Below are positions 22,191 through 29,450 of a stretch of DNA of 30,177 nt, piece by piece. Within the stretch, counting starts at the first letter, position 1; every line of letters begins with the position of its first letter. Source of the DNA: JACMIU01 sp043763605 (GTDB taxonomy: Bacteria; Armatimonadota; Armatimonadia; Armatimonadales; Armatimonadaceae). The position numbers and the translations under genes are program-made. The stretch covers positions 1 through 30,177 of the forward strand of contig JAYULM010000445.1 of NCBI GenBank assembly GCA_043763605.1. Direction: 5' to 3'. The notes beneath the pieces are model-generated. The model was not told where the DNA came from. It did no database searches and was given only the letters and a program-made list of their open reading frames with translations.

Positions 22191-22784
22191 CTAAGGGATG
22201 TTGTCCGCGCACGCCGCAATCACGTGGTCCAGCGCACCTAAAAGTTTCGGCAAATCGTCCCACGAATAAAAGCGCGACACCAGCACTTCGGGCGTTTGCG
22301 TCAGTTTGTAGAAAACCCACCCCAGACCGTTGGACACAATGCCGTGAACCGTGATGTCTTTCCCGTCGCGAGCGTTGTTGTCGCGGCACGTCGCCATCTC
22401 CGCGATACACTGCACCTCTCCCTCGACGAAGTTGTCGCGTTTTGCCTCAATGACGCACAGAAGCGGCGTTTCTACGTAAGCGCGGCGCGGCGCGATAAGA
22501 AAGTCGGCGACCCCGCCAACCGAACCGGATGTGAGCGGTTCGCCCTTCCAAATCCTGATGCGCGGATACCGGTGCGCGATTTCGGAGAGCATCAGGTCAA
22601 TTACGAAAACCCGCGCCGGTTCCGACGTTTGCACCGCGAACGATTCGAGCCGTTCCAGGTTAGCCAGCAAAATGTCGCTCGGCGCACGATCCTCCGTGTC
22701 CATGTGCCAACGTTTCACCTCCTGAGCGGGAACGAGTTCCAAAGCGTCCTGCAAACTCAAACTGGAAAAACTGCGTCGTGCCAT
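22191..22784 (-). CDS. PD-(D/E)XK nuclease-like protein, unknown
   Basis: A 197-residue protein starting at ATG 22784 with GGAGGA 8 nt upstream and a TATAAT promoter box at 22804-22809. The centre has G-x-ADFLIAPRRAYVETPLLCVIEAKRDN, which fits the D-X(n)-E-X-K core of PD-(D/E)XK nucleases as found in the N-terminal domain of type I restriction subunits and in orphan proteins. The rest (YPRIRIWKGEPLTSGSVGG, GEVQCIAEMATCRDNN, HGIVSNGLGWVFYKL) is typical of those orphan families, which are frequent beside mobile elements. It converges with coaX, stop to stop, 4 nt apart. No partner methyltransferase is seen. Confidence 0.7.
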   Translation of the reverse strand: MARRSFSSLSLQDALELVPAQEVKRWHMDTEDRAPSDILLANLERLESFAVQTSEPARVFVIDLMLSEIAHRYPRIRIWKGEPLTSGSVGGVADFLIAPRRAYVETPLLCVIEAKRDNFVEGEVQCIAEMATCRDNNARDGKDITVHGIVSNGLGWVFYKLTQTPEVLVSRFYSWDDLPKLLGALDHVIAACADNIP

Positions 22785-22803
22785 CAGGGAATCCTCCGCG
22801 CCA

Positions 22804-22809
22804 ATTATA
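22804..22809 (-). promoter_or_regulatory. -10 box of the PD-(D/E)XK-like gene
   Basis: TATAAT on the minus strand, 19 nt before the ATG, with GGAGGA between them. No convincing -35 hexamer is visible. Confidence 0.45.
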
Positions 22810-22813
22810 CCCG

Positions 22814-23048
22814 CTATGCCCGTGTGACGGCGGCGTTGTTCGAACCGCATTCGTTCCCCGTCGTCAACACGACGTACCCGGCGATTTTGCTCCGCAATAC
22901 CGCCCCGTACACGGCTTTCGTGCCGGGGACGGGGAGCAGGTCAACCTCGCAAACGTCGTCACGTCCTTGCCGACCTCGCCGACGATGGTTTCGTTCGCGC
23001 CGTTGTACGTCGTGCCGGTGCAGGCGCGGACGCTGTAGCCGGGGAGTG
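22814..23048 (-). pseudogene. Truncated, frameshifted gene remnant of unknown family
   Basis: The minus strand shows strong GC at codon third positions in one frame for PGYSVRACTGTTYNGANE and TIVGEVGKDVTTF, then in another frame for EVDLLPVPGTKAVYGAVL and RSKIAGYVVLTTGNECG, ending at TAG 22814-22816. The switch near 22955-22970 implies a one-base indel. The 5' part is cut off at the junction with the transposase remnant at 23050. The family is not recognised. Confidence 0.5.
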
Positions 23049-23049
23049 A

Positions 23050-23219
23050 CTAAATCGGTGTGATGAATTCTATCAGGTTTCGTCGGTAGTGAGGATATTC
23101 TGCGTTAAAGCGTTGTCGGCGGTTCCATGCCATCACGAACAGATCGACCGCCTGAGCCAGTGCTTCCAAACGCCGGGAGAAGCAACGGCTACGGCGGGCG
23201 AGGCGGGCTAAATAGTGAC
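23050..23219 (-). pseudogene. Transposase C-terminal remnant, IS1-like
   Basis: The minus-strand frame ending at TAG 23050-23052 reads HYLARLARRSRCFSRRLEAL, then AQAVDLFVMAWNRRQRFNAE and YPHYRRNLIEFITPI. The RLARRSRCFSR...L..FV..WNRRQ pattern is the C-terminus of IS1-type transposases. Only about 55 codons remain; upstream it runs into stops and into the IS630 remnant on the opposite strand. Confidence 0.65.
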
Positions 23220-23409
23220 GTTTTACCTACCCTCTTACACTCCCGAACTCTCGGAAATCGAACCGATTTGGAACAGTGTCAAGCACTTTGCGATGATACG
23301 CCGCAGTCACGAAAGTGTCGGCGACCTTGTGCACGCCGTCGCGGAATCTCTAATCGGCAAAGCAACGCAACTTCAAGCTAAGAAGATCAATAGTGATAAT
23401 TTACTATGA
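23215..23409 (+). pseudogene. IS630 family transposase C-terminal remnant
   Basis: Sixty-four codons reading VTFYLPSYTPELSEIEPIWN and SVKHFAMIRRSHESVGDLV. The YLP-Y-PEL--IEP-W block holds the last Glu of the DDE catalytic triad and is the hallmark of IS630/Tc1-type transposases. An in-frame stop lies directly upstream (23209-23211), and the rest of the enzyme is absent. The junction with the IS1-like remnant is at about 23215. Confidence 0.8.
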
Positions 23410-23451
23410 CACGCCGCTTAGTACGGTTGGCGTGGAGTGTCAATAATCGGT

Positions 23452-23982
23452 CTATTTCAGGCGCGGCGACGCATTCCGCATCCGGAGCATCGAGAAGTGG
23501 AGCGTGGACTCCGACAGCGCGTCGTGCAGGGTCCAGAGCGAGGGCGTGATGCGCAGTTCGGTGTCCTCGGCGGTGATCGCTTCCAACAGGTCGCCGACCG
23601 GGACCACGCTTTGCGGCGTGATCGGCACTTTCGACGTGTAGTATCCGTCCATGCCGGTCGGGAGAAAAAGGTCGGGGGGCAATCGGTACGCGAACATTCT
23701 GCACTCGCAAAGCCGGTTCACCCACGCCGACTCGATGACTAAAACGCGCTTCGCATCGGTTTGGGACAGGAATCGGTAGCGGTCGCTCGCCGACGTTTTC
23801 GGGGTCGCCCAGTACCCGATGCGCGGGCAGTCGCGCGGAAAAAGATACAGCGCGGCGCGGTCCGGGGCGATTGCCCACACGAACGCTTCGCCGCCCGGCT
23901 GTCCGGACGCGGGCTGTGGCTCGAAGCGCGAAATGGTCGCGTCCTCCGAGAAATGCAGTAGGTATTGTGGGGCGTCGGACAT
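23452..23982 (-). CDS. DUF6886 family protein
   Basis: A 176-residue cytosolic protein. The family text is clear: YLLHFSEDATISRFEPQP at the start, AFVWAIAPDRAALYLFPRDCPR, VLVIESAWVNRLCECRMFAYRLP, DGYYTSKVPITP and a C-terminal LHFSMLRMRNA. The N-terminal LHFSED...I..F.P with RDCPR recalls the ADP-ribosyltransferase-like or DUF952-type small domains, but the activity is unknown. It starts 9 nt after the MOSC gene stop and so probably shares its transcript; GATAAAATAATGCC just before the ATG could also be a -10 box for a separate start. Confidence 0.85.
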   Translation of the reverse strand: MSDAPQYLLHFSEDATISRFEPQPASGQPGGEAFVWAIAPDRAALYLFPRDCPRIGYWATPKTSASDRYRFLSQTDAKRVLVIESAWVNRLCECRMFAYRLPPDLFLPTGMDGYYTSKVPITPQSVVPVGDLLEAITAEDTELRITPSLWTLHDALSESTLHFSMLRMRNASPRLK

Positions 23983-23991
23983 GGCATTATT

Positions 23992-24822
23992 TTATCCGAA
24001 AGAAAGCAAGTCGCCCACCGCGATTGTGCGCAAAATGCTGTCCGCGCCGGGAATCAGGTTGACGCCGAAGTAGACTTTGCCGGTCGCCGGATCGCGGCGG
24101 AACGTCGCCAGCGTCGCGAGCGGTTCCGCGCCCGTTTTCGCGCCGGATTTCTGGTCGATGGTCGTCACCGAGCAACGGTCGCACGGCTTGACGGAATGGA
24201 ATCGTGCGCCCCCCTCGCCGAATCGTATTTCGCGCCACGCGTGTTCCTCCCACGCGCCGAAGTCGCCGGAAACGACGATGTTCGGGCGAAAGCGGTCCAT
24301 CGGAACCGGGGACGCGAGGCGCGTGTTCAGATCGCCGAGCGAGGGTTCGGTCGTCAGGAGTACCGGGAAGGCGTCGGCGAAACTCGCGGTGTCGTCCGGA
24401 GTGACGGCGAACTCGGGCTTGACTCGGCGCGAGAAATCGCCCGGGACGCGCGTCAGGCGCACCGGGATCCGTAGCGCGTCCGAGAAAAAAACGGCGACTT
24501 CATTTCCGCAGTCGAGCGCGCCGCCCGTGAACGACCACACGGATACGTCGCGGCGCGTCAGTTCCCGGTCCGGCAGGAACGGCAACACGAACGCTTCGTC
24601 GTCGTACCCGACCGTGAGTGTACCGACCGTGCCGACTTCCACCGCGATCCGCGCCATTTCGGGGTGCGAGCGTTGCGACAGGAATCCGCCCGTGTCGGCG
24701 TGGACCAGCATCCAGCGGCGGTCGTGCCGCAGTCCCCACGGTTCGACCACGGCAGAAACCGGGTCGATGCCCCGGCAGCCTTTGACCGGGTAAACGTGCA
24801 GAGCGGAAACAGTCGCCGTCAT
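23992..24822 (-). CDS. MOSC domain-containing protein (YcbX-like)
   Basis: A 276-residue protein with the MOSC N-terminal beta-barrel (SALHVYPVKGCRGIDPVSAV, GLRHDRRWMLVHADTGGFLSQR) followed by the MOSC domain (MDRFRPNIVVSGDFGAWEEHAWREIRFGE, then VKPCDRCSVTTID). The Cys in KPCDRC is the conserved ligand that in eukaryotic mARC and bacterial YcbX holds the molybdenum cofactor for reduction of N-hydroxylated compounds. Unlike YcbX it lacks the C-terminal ferredoxin domain, so it would need a separate electron donor. The ATG directly follows the stop of the M16 gene (TAG-ATG), indicating coupling. Confidence 0.88.
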   Translation of the reverse strand: MTATVSALHVYPVKGCRGIDPVSAVVEPWGLRHDRRWMLVHADTGGFLSQRSHPEMARIAVEVGTVGTLTVGYDDEAFVLPFLPDRELTRRDVSVWSFTGGALDCGNEVAVFFSDALRIPVRLTRVPGDFSRRVKPEFAVTPDDTASFADAFPVLLTTEPSLGDLNTRLASPVPMDRFRPNIVVSGDFGAWEEHAWREIRFGEGGARFHSVKPCDRCSVTTIDQKSGAKTGAEPLATLATFRRDPATGKVYFGVNLIPGADSILRTIAVGDLLSFG

Positions 24823-26205
24823 CTATTTCGTCGCGTCCGCCTTCGGTTGCATCGCGGACGGCAGGACCGCGAACCCGTTACGCCGGTCCGGGGCGAAGTA
24901 TTTTTCGGCGACCCGCTTCACGTCCGCCGCCGTCACCGCCGTCAGTTTGTCATAGCGGCGGTTGACTTCGTCGGGCGAGCCGAACAGCAGATCGGCGGAC
25001 GCCAGCGCGTTCGCCTTCGACTCGGTCCCGATGCGCCCGAACACCTCCGCCGTCAGGAGTTGGTTCTTCGCCTTCGCCAGTTCGGCGTCGGTGACGGGCG
25101 TCGTGCGCAGTTTATCGACTTCGGCGAGCAACGCATTCTCGACCTCGGTAGGTGCCTTGCCCGCACCCGCGATGGCGAAAAAGAAGAACATGCCGCCGTT
25201 GAGCAGATCGAAGCCCGATCCCTGTGCCTGCAACGCCAGTTGCTGATCGCGGACCAGTGCGCGGTACAGCCGCGCCGACTGCCCCGCCGACAGGATTTGC
25301 GTGATCACGTTGAAGACCGGGGCATCCGGGTCGCTCGGCGCGGGGACGCGAAACGCGACGCCGACCGCCGGAAGAGGAGCGAGTTTGTCGTAGAACGTTT
25401 CTTTCTTCGCGGGTCCGGCTTCCTCTTGGGGGAGCGCAATGCGCGGAAATTCGCCGGTCTTCGAGCGCGGGATCGGGGCGAAATACTGTTCCACCATCTT
25501 CAGCGCGTCGCCGGTCTTGAAATCGCCGACTAAAACCAGCGTCGCGTTGTCCGGCTTGTAATACGTTTCGTGGAACGCCTTCACATCGGCGAGCGTCGCG
25601 GCGTCCAAATCCGGGATCGAGCCGATGGGCGGGTGGTCGTACGGGTGCCCGACCGGGTACGCAAGCGACAGGACGTTTTTGATCAGTTCGCCGTATGGGC
25701 TGTTAGCGACGCGGGAGCGGTACTCCTCTTTGACCACATCCCGCTCGGATTTCAGGTTCGGCTCATCCACGATCAGCGTCGCCATCCGGTCGGCTTCGAG
25801 GAATAGCACCCGTCCCAGCGCGTTCACGGGTACCGTCTCGTAGTAGAACGTCTGGTCGAACGAGGTCGCGGCGTTGTACGCCCCGCCGATCTGCTCGACG
25901 TACCGGGCGTGTCCCTCGGTAGGGACGTTCTTGCTACCCTTGAACATCAGATGCTCGAACAGGTGCGCGAACCCGGACTTGCCTTTCGGCTCGTCTTTAG
26001 AGCCGACGCGGTACCAGACCTGCACCGTGACGACCGGAGCGCGGTGGTCTTCCAGCGTAATGACCCGCAAGCCGTTTTTGAGGACGGACACTTTAAACGG
26101 TAGCGGCGCGGGCTTGGAAACGGCGTTCATCGGCGGGGCGGCGGGCGCGGCGATTGTCGCGGCGGTCGCCGCGAGACCGGCACTGACAAGAGAAAGCGAA
26201 ATCAT
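24823..26205 (-). CDS. M16 family zinc peptidase, exported
   Basis: A 460-residue insulinase-type (pitrilysin family) metallopeptidase with a signal-like N-terminus (SLVSAGLAATAATIAAPAAPP). The inverted zinc motif HLFEH (residues 81-85) is intact in SGFAHLFEHLMFKGSKNVP, with the downstream Glu in LKSERDVVKEEYRSR. The inactive C-terminal half (YYKPDNATLVLVGDF, ITQILSAGQSARLYRALV) completes the usual M16 pair of domains, and the length matches single-subunit family members (about 440-460). The start at 26205 has no ribosome site but TACAAT 8 nt upstream, suggesting a leaderless message. The 26-bp promoter-like element shared with the 1663-2199 gene lies directly upstream. Confidence 0.93.
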   Translation of the reverse strand: MISLSLVSAGLAATAATIAAPAAPPMNAVSKPAPLPFKVSVLKNGLRVITLEDHRAPVVTVQVWYRVGSKDEPKGKSGFAHLFEHLMFKGSKNVPTEGHARYVEQIGGAYNAATSFDQTFYYETVPVNALGRVLFLEADRMATLIVDEPNLKSERDVVKEEYRSRVANSPYGELIKNVLSLAYPVGHPYDHPPIGSIPDLDAATLADVKAFHETYYKPDNATLVLVGDFKTGDALKMVEQYFAPIPRSKTGEFPRIALPQEEAGPAKKETFYDKLAPLPAVGVAFRVPAPSDPDAPVFNVITQILSAGQSARLYRALVRDQQLALQAQGSGFDLLNGGMFFFFAIAGAGKAPTEVENALLAEVDKLRTTPVTDAELAKAKNQLLTAEVFGRIGTESKANALASADLLFGSPDEVNRRYDKLTAVTAADVKRVAEKYFAPDRRNGFAVLPSAMQPKADATK

Positions 26206-26213
26206 ATTGGTTT

Positions 26214-26242
26214 ATTGTACGCTATTTCGGGGCGGTTTGTTC
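26214..26242 (-). promoter_or_regulatory. Promoter of the M16 gene, ECF-like element (copy 2)
   Basis: On the minus strand: GAAC (26239-26242), a 17-nt spacer ending CCCGAAATAG, CGTAC, overlapping TACAAT (26214-26219), then 8 nt to the ATG. The 26-bp part (26217-26242) matches 2239-2264 at 22 positions. Either an ECF-type or a sigma-70 promoter could apply; both put the transcript start next to the start codon. Confidence 0.45.
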
Positions 26243-26249
26243 GCTCTTA

Positions 26250-26399
26250 CGGGGATGTACCATCCTCCGGTGGAAGCCATCGGCTTGGGTTTCCTTCGGA
26301 AACGAAGCTTGCCGAACTCGTTAGGCGGTATCGGTGTCCGCTCCTGTTCCCGCAGGGAACGCAAGCCGAAGGCTTCCACCGGAGGATGGTACATCCCCG
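26250..26399. repeat. Long hairpin element, family A copy 2
   Basis: Arms 26250-26303 and 26346-26399 (54 nt) pair with about six mismatches around a 42-nt loop. The right arm is almost identical to the right arm at 2445-2499, while the left arm has drifted. The loop shares GCTTGCCGAAC-Y-CGT and a CTCCT end with copy 1, proving a common origin. It lies between the SH3-like gene stop and the M16 gene promoter. Confidence 0.9.
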
Positions 26400-26416
26400 C
26401 AAAGTGATAGGCGGAT

Positions 26417-27016
26417 CTACTTTATCTCGACCGGATACGCCGCCTCGAAAACGCCGTTGCGGTTGTGGCGAAGCAGGTGCCGGTTGATCCATCCGGTCGC
26501 GCCCGCCTTTTCGCCCTCCGCGACACGCACCTGTACCAAATCATCGCTCCCCCAGGTAACGACTCTGACCCGCGCCGCAACGGGGACGACCACGACATAC
26601 CCGGCGGACAGCAACTCGCGCTGTTTCGGGGTCTGCCCACTCGGATTGCGCGTCGTGCCGTTCGGGAAGCCAACCGGGGGGCGGTCGTCCTCCTGACGGT
26701 AGGTGGCGAGATCGTCCAGACTGCGCGTGGCGAGTAGTTCCCCGTCCCAGAGCCAGAATGAATCGTCCGGGGCGGTAGCGACCGGCGGCGCGGCTCCCGA
26801 CAGCACGGCGGGCTTAGCGGTCTGCGGGGAGTGGGGAGCAGGAAGTGCCGGTGTCCCGCTCGCCGCGCCTGCGCGACTCTCTTTCCTGACTACTCCCCAG
26901 TCCCTACTCCCTACTCCCTGTTTGCCCCCCCCGACCGCCTTCCGCCAGCCCCACCAGAACAGCCCGCCGACGAGAACGGCGAGAACGATGATCGCGGCGG
27001 AAACGTTGCGGTCCAT
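26417..27016 (-). CDS. Membrane-anchored SH3-like protein with repeat-derived linker
   Basis: A 199-residue protein: one N-terminal membrane segment (AAIIVLAVLVGGLFWWGW), a linker, then a soluble domain. The C-terminal part (AGYVVVVPVAARVRVVTWGSDDLVQVRVAEGEKAGATGWINRHLL) has the look of a bacterial SH3-type domain, including the GWINRHLL ending. Residues about 29-65 (QGVGSRDWGVV to LPAPHSPQ) are translated from a GGGAGTA-type inverted repeat inserted in frame. AGGAG lies about 11 nt before ATG 27016, and a TATAAT sits at 27038-27043 in the short gap after the S9 peptidase stop. The role is unknown; wall or peptidoglycan binding is a guess from the domain type. Confidence 0.65.
   Translation of the reverse strand: MDRNVSAAIIVLAVLVGGLFWWGWRKAVGGGKQGVGSRDWGVVRKESRAGAASGTPALPAPHSPQTAKPAVLSGAAPPVATAPDDSFWLWDGELLATRSLDDLATYRQEDDRPPVGFPNGTTRNPSGQTPKQRELLSAGYVVVVPVAARVRVVTWGSDDLVQVRVAEGEKAGATGWINRHLLRHNRNGVFEAAYPVEIK
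26824..26930. repeat. GGGAGTA-type inverted repeat inside a coding sequence
   Basis: The left arm (about 26824-26846: GGGGAGTGGGGAGCAGGAAG) and the longer right arm (about 26879-26930, built from ACTCCCT units) are imperfect reverse complements. Frame is preserved through the SH3-like gene. It is similar in design to the heptad repeats at 1434 and 21271 but differs in unit sequence. Confidence 0.7.
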
Positions 27017-27054
27017 GATGGGGCGACTCCTGTCTGCCTATTATACGCCGAACC

Positions 27055-29376
27055 CTACGGTTTCGTGCGCAGGTTGTCGAGCAGGTAGTTCGTCAGCAGG
27101 GTACGCATGTGCCGCGACTGTGCCGGGTCGGAAACGCCGTGCCGGGAGCGGGGATACAGCATCATGTCGAACGTCTTCCCGGCGCGCTGCAGGGCGTAGA
27201 TGAACTGCACCGAGTTTTGCAGGTGGACGTTGTCGTCCAGCGTCCCGTGCAGGATCAGCAGTTTCCCGCTCAGTTTGCCCGCCGCATTGATCGGCGACGT
27301 GTTCTGGTAGCCGTTCGGGTTCGCGGTCGGCGTATCCATGTACCGCTCGGTGTAGATGCTGTCATACAAACGCCAGTCCGCGACCCCCGCTCCGGCGACC
27401 CCGACCCGGAATAGATTCGTGTGCGTCAGCAAATACTCGACCATAAACCCACCGTAGGACCAGCCGTACACCCCGATGCGGTCCGTGTCGGCGTAGGGCA
27501 GGGTTTTCAGGTAGCCGACAGCGTCCACGATGTCGCGCGTCTCGCTCTCGCCGAGGTTCTTGTACACGCTCCAGGCGTTTTTGACGCCCTTCCCGCTCGC
27601 CGAACGGTTGTCGCACAGAAACACGATACAGCCCTGTTGCGCCAGATACTGGTGCCAGAGCGAGACGGTTCCCCACTTATCCTCCACGGTCGGCGAGGAC
27701 GGTCCGCCGTACAGGCAATACACCACCGGGTACTTTTTCGTGGGCACAAAGTCGGCGGGCTTGAGCATCAGTGCGTCGAGCGGGTAGCCGTCGCGCGCCG
27801 GGATCGTCAGCAGACGCGGTTCCGACAGTTTGTAGCCGCGCCGCGTAGTGATCGGCAGGAGGTTGGCACCGAGCGGGCGCACTTCCGCGCCATCGGCGGC
27901 GACGTGCAGGCGCAATTGCCACGGGTTGTTCAGGTCATCCCACCGGTCTAAAAATAGCGTGCCCGACGGGTCGCAGGTAACGGCATGCGTCCCGTCCCGG
28001 GCGGTGACTCGCTTCGGCGCGTCGCCGTCCGCGCCGTCGAGCCGCCCCCGGAATACCTGCGACTGCGTCGCGCCGGTGCGATTCCCCGCGAAGCAGAGCG
28101 TCCCCTTCGCTTCGTCCACGCTCAACAGTTCGTAAACATCCCAATCGCCTTTCGTGACCGCACCGCGCACCGTTCCGTCCGCGTCATAGCGGTAGAGATG
28201 GCGGAACCCGGTGCGCGCGCTGCGCCACAGGAACGAGCCGTCGGCTAAGAAGCGGGGTTCGTCCAGTATGTCTACCCACGCGGGCGACGTTTCCTCCAGC
28301 ACTTTGGCAGTCTTGCCCGTGACCGCGTCGGCGTAGAGCAGGTGTAAAAAGGTTTGCGTCCGGTTCTGTACCTGTAGCACGACGCGCGTGGAGTCGGGCG
28401 TGAAGCCGAAGCGGGCGATCAGCCGGTCGGCTTCGGGGTAGGCGTCCAGGTTTGCCCACACGACCGGGGCGTTGCGGTCGGCGACGGACACGATTCCGAG
28501 CGTCGCCTTCGGGTTCGGGTCGCCCGCTTTCGGGTACGGAAACTCCTCCACCGTGGGAATCCGGGGCAGTTCGTCGGCGATGGGGATCATCGGCACGGCG
28601 GTGTCGTCGAGGCGCAGGAACACCAACCGTTTGCCGTCCGCGCTCCAGCGATAGCCGGTCGTCTTCCCCCGCCCGTACAACTCCTCCTCGTACACCCAGT
28701 CGAGTCGCCCGTTGAAAACCTTCGTCGAGCCGTCCGCCGTGACCCGACGCGGCGCGGTTGTGACTCCCATTTCCCAGTTCACCGCAGTGATATACAGGTC
28801 GTTCCCCATGACGAACGCGGCATGCGAACCGTCCGGCGACAGGGAAGCGTTCGTGCGCCGCGCAGCGGGCGGGGCGGTAGCGACATGAGATGCACGGCGG
28901 CGGGCAAAATCATAGGCGTACAGGTCGCCTTTGACGCCGATCAGAATTCGCCGGTCGGTGTCATCGAACACGAACGCGGACGCGTTCCGGGAGCCACTCT
29001 TCGCGCCCTCGCCGTCCATCCCGGGCAGGGCGGCGAGCGCGGCTTCCAGAACCGCCGGGTCGTATAAAGGCTTCGTCGCCCCGGAGCGCGCGTCTACGCG
29101 GTACAGAACGGCGCTCCCCCCCTCGAACCGGGTTTCGAGCAGTTGTGGCGGGTCGCTTGGCTTGCCGGAGCGGAGCCAGCGCAACCGGGGAATCGCCCCG
29201 TACTGATCGATGCCCCCGGCGAAGCCGAGGGCTTCGTCCAGCGTCAGGCGTTTTTCGTCGGCGGCGGCGGCGTTGATCGGCGCGAACGGGACGCAAAAGA
29301 AAATGGCGGCAAGGACGGCAATCAGGACACAGGAAAAACGGAGAAACGACGGGGGGGACACTTTAATCGGCGACAT
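27055..29376 (-). CDS. S9 family prolyl oligopeptidase (DPP IV type), exported
   Basis: A 773-residue exported serine peptidase. A signal peptide (FLRFSCVLIAVLAAIFFCVPFAPINAAAA) is followed by a DPP IV N-terminal eight-bladed propeller (DWVYEEELYGRGKTTGYRWSADG, with the EE pair that anchors the substrate amino group in DPP IV). The alpha/beta-hydrolase domain carries the triad: Ser in GWSYGGF near 640, Asp in HGTLDDNVH near 714, and His in RSRHG near 746. It should remove X-Pro dipeptides or similar from peptide N-termini. I used ATG 29376: a perfect promoter ends 7 nt before it, so the twelve residues read upstream from 29412 cannot be in the transcript. Confidence 0.95.
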   Translation of the reverse strand: MSPIKVSPPSFLRFSCVLIAVLAAIFFCVPFAPINAAAADEKRLTLDEALGFAGGIDQYGAIPRLRWLRSGKPSDPPQLLETRFEGGSAVLYRVDARSGATKPLYDPAVLEAALAALPGMDGEGAKSGSRNASAFVFDDTDRRILIGVKGDLYAYDFARRRASHVATAPPAARRTNASLSPDGSHAAFVMGNDLYITAVNWEMGVTTAPRRVTADGSTKVFNGRLDWVYEEELYGRGKTTGYRWSADGKRLVFLRLDDTAVPMIPIADELPRIPTVEEFPYPKAGDPNPKATLGIVSVADRNAPVVWANLDAYPEADRLIARFGFTPDSTRVVLQVQNRTQTFLHLLYADAVTGKTAKVLEETSPAWVDILDEPRFLADGSFLWRSARTGFRHLYRYDADGTVRGAVTKGDWDVYELLSVDEAKGTLCFAGNRTGATQSQVFRGRLDGADGDAPKRVTARDGTHAVTCDPSGTLFLDRWDDLNNPWQLRLHVAADGAEVRPLGANLLPITTRRGYKLSEPRLLTIPARDGYPLDALMLKPADFVPTKKYPVVYCLYGGPSSPTVEDKWGTVSLWHQYLAQQGCIVFLCDNRSASGKGVKNAWSVYKNLGESETRDIVDAVGYLKTLPYADTDRIGVYGWSYGGFMVEYLLTHTNLFRVGVAGAGVADWRLYDSIYTERYMDTPTANPNGYQNTSPINAAGKLSGKLLILHGTLDDNVHLQNSVQFIYALQRAGKTFDMMLYPRSRHGVSDPAQSRHMRTLLTNYLLDNLRTKP

Positions 29377-29383
29377 TACCGAA

Positions 29384-29412
29384 ATTATAGGGGCGATATG
29401 GGGCGGGCGCAA
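29384..29412 (-). promoter_or_regulatory. Sigma-70 promoter of the S9 peptidase, leaderless
   Basis: TTGCGC (29407-29412), a 17-nt spacer and TATAAT (29384-29389) read on the minus strand; the ATG follows after 7 nt. No Shine-Dalgarno exists, so the mRNA very probably starts at the AUG. Confidence 0.7.
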
Positions 29413-29450
29413 TCGCCGCGCCGCCCCTTCGCGATATACTTATGCGTCGA

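Noticed and set aside
29377..29412. Upstream start for the S9 peptidase
   Set aside because: It lies on top of the -35/-10 promoter, so it cannot be in the mRNA.
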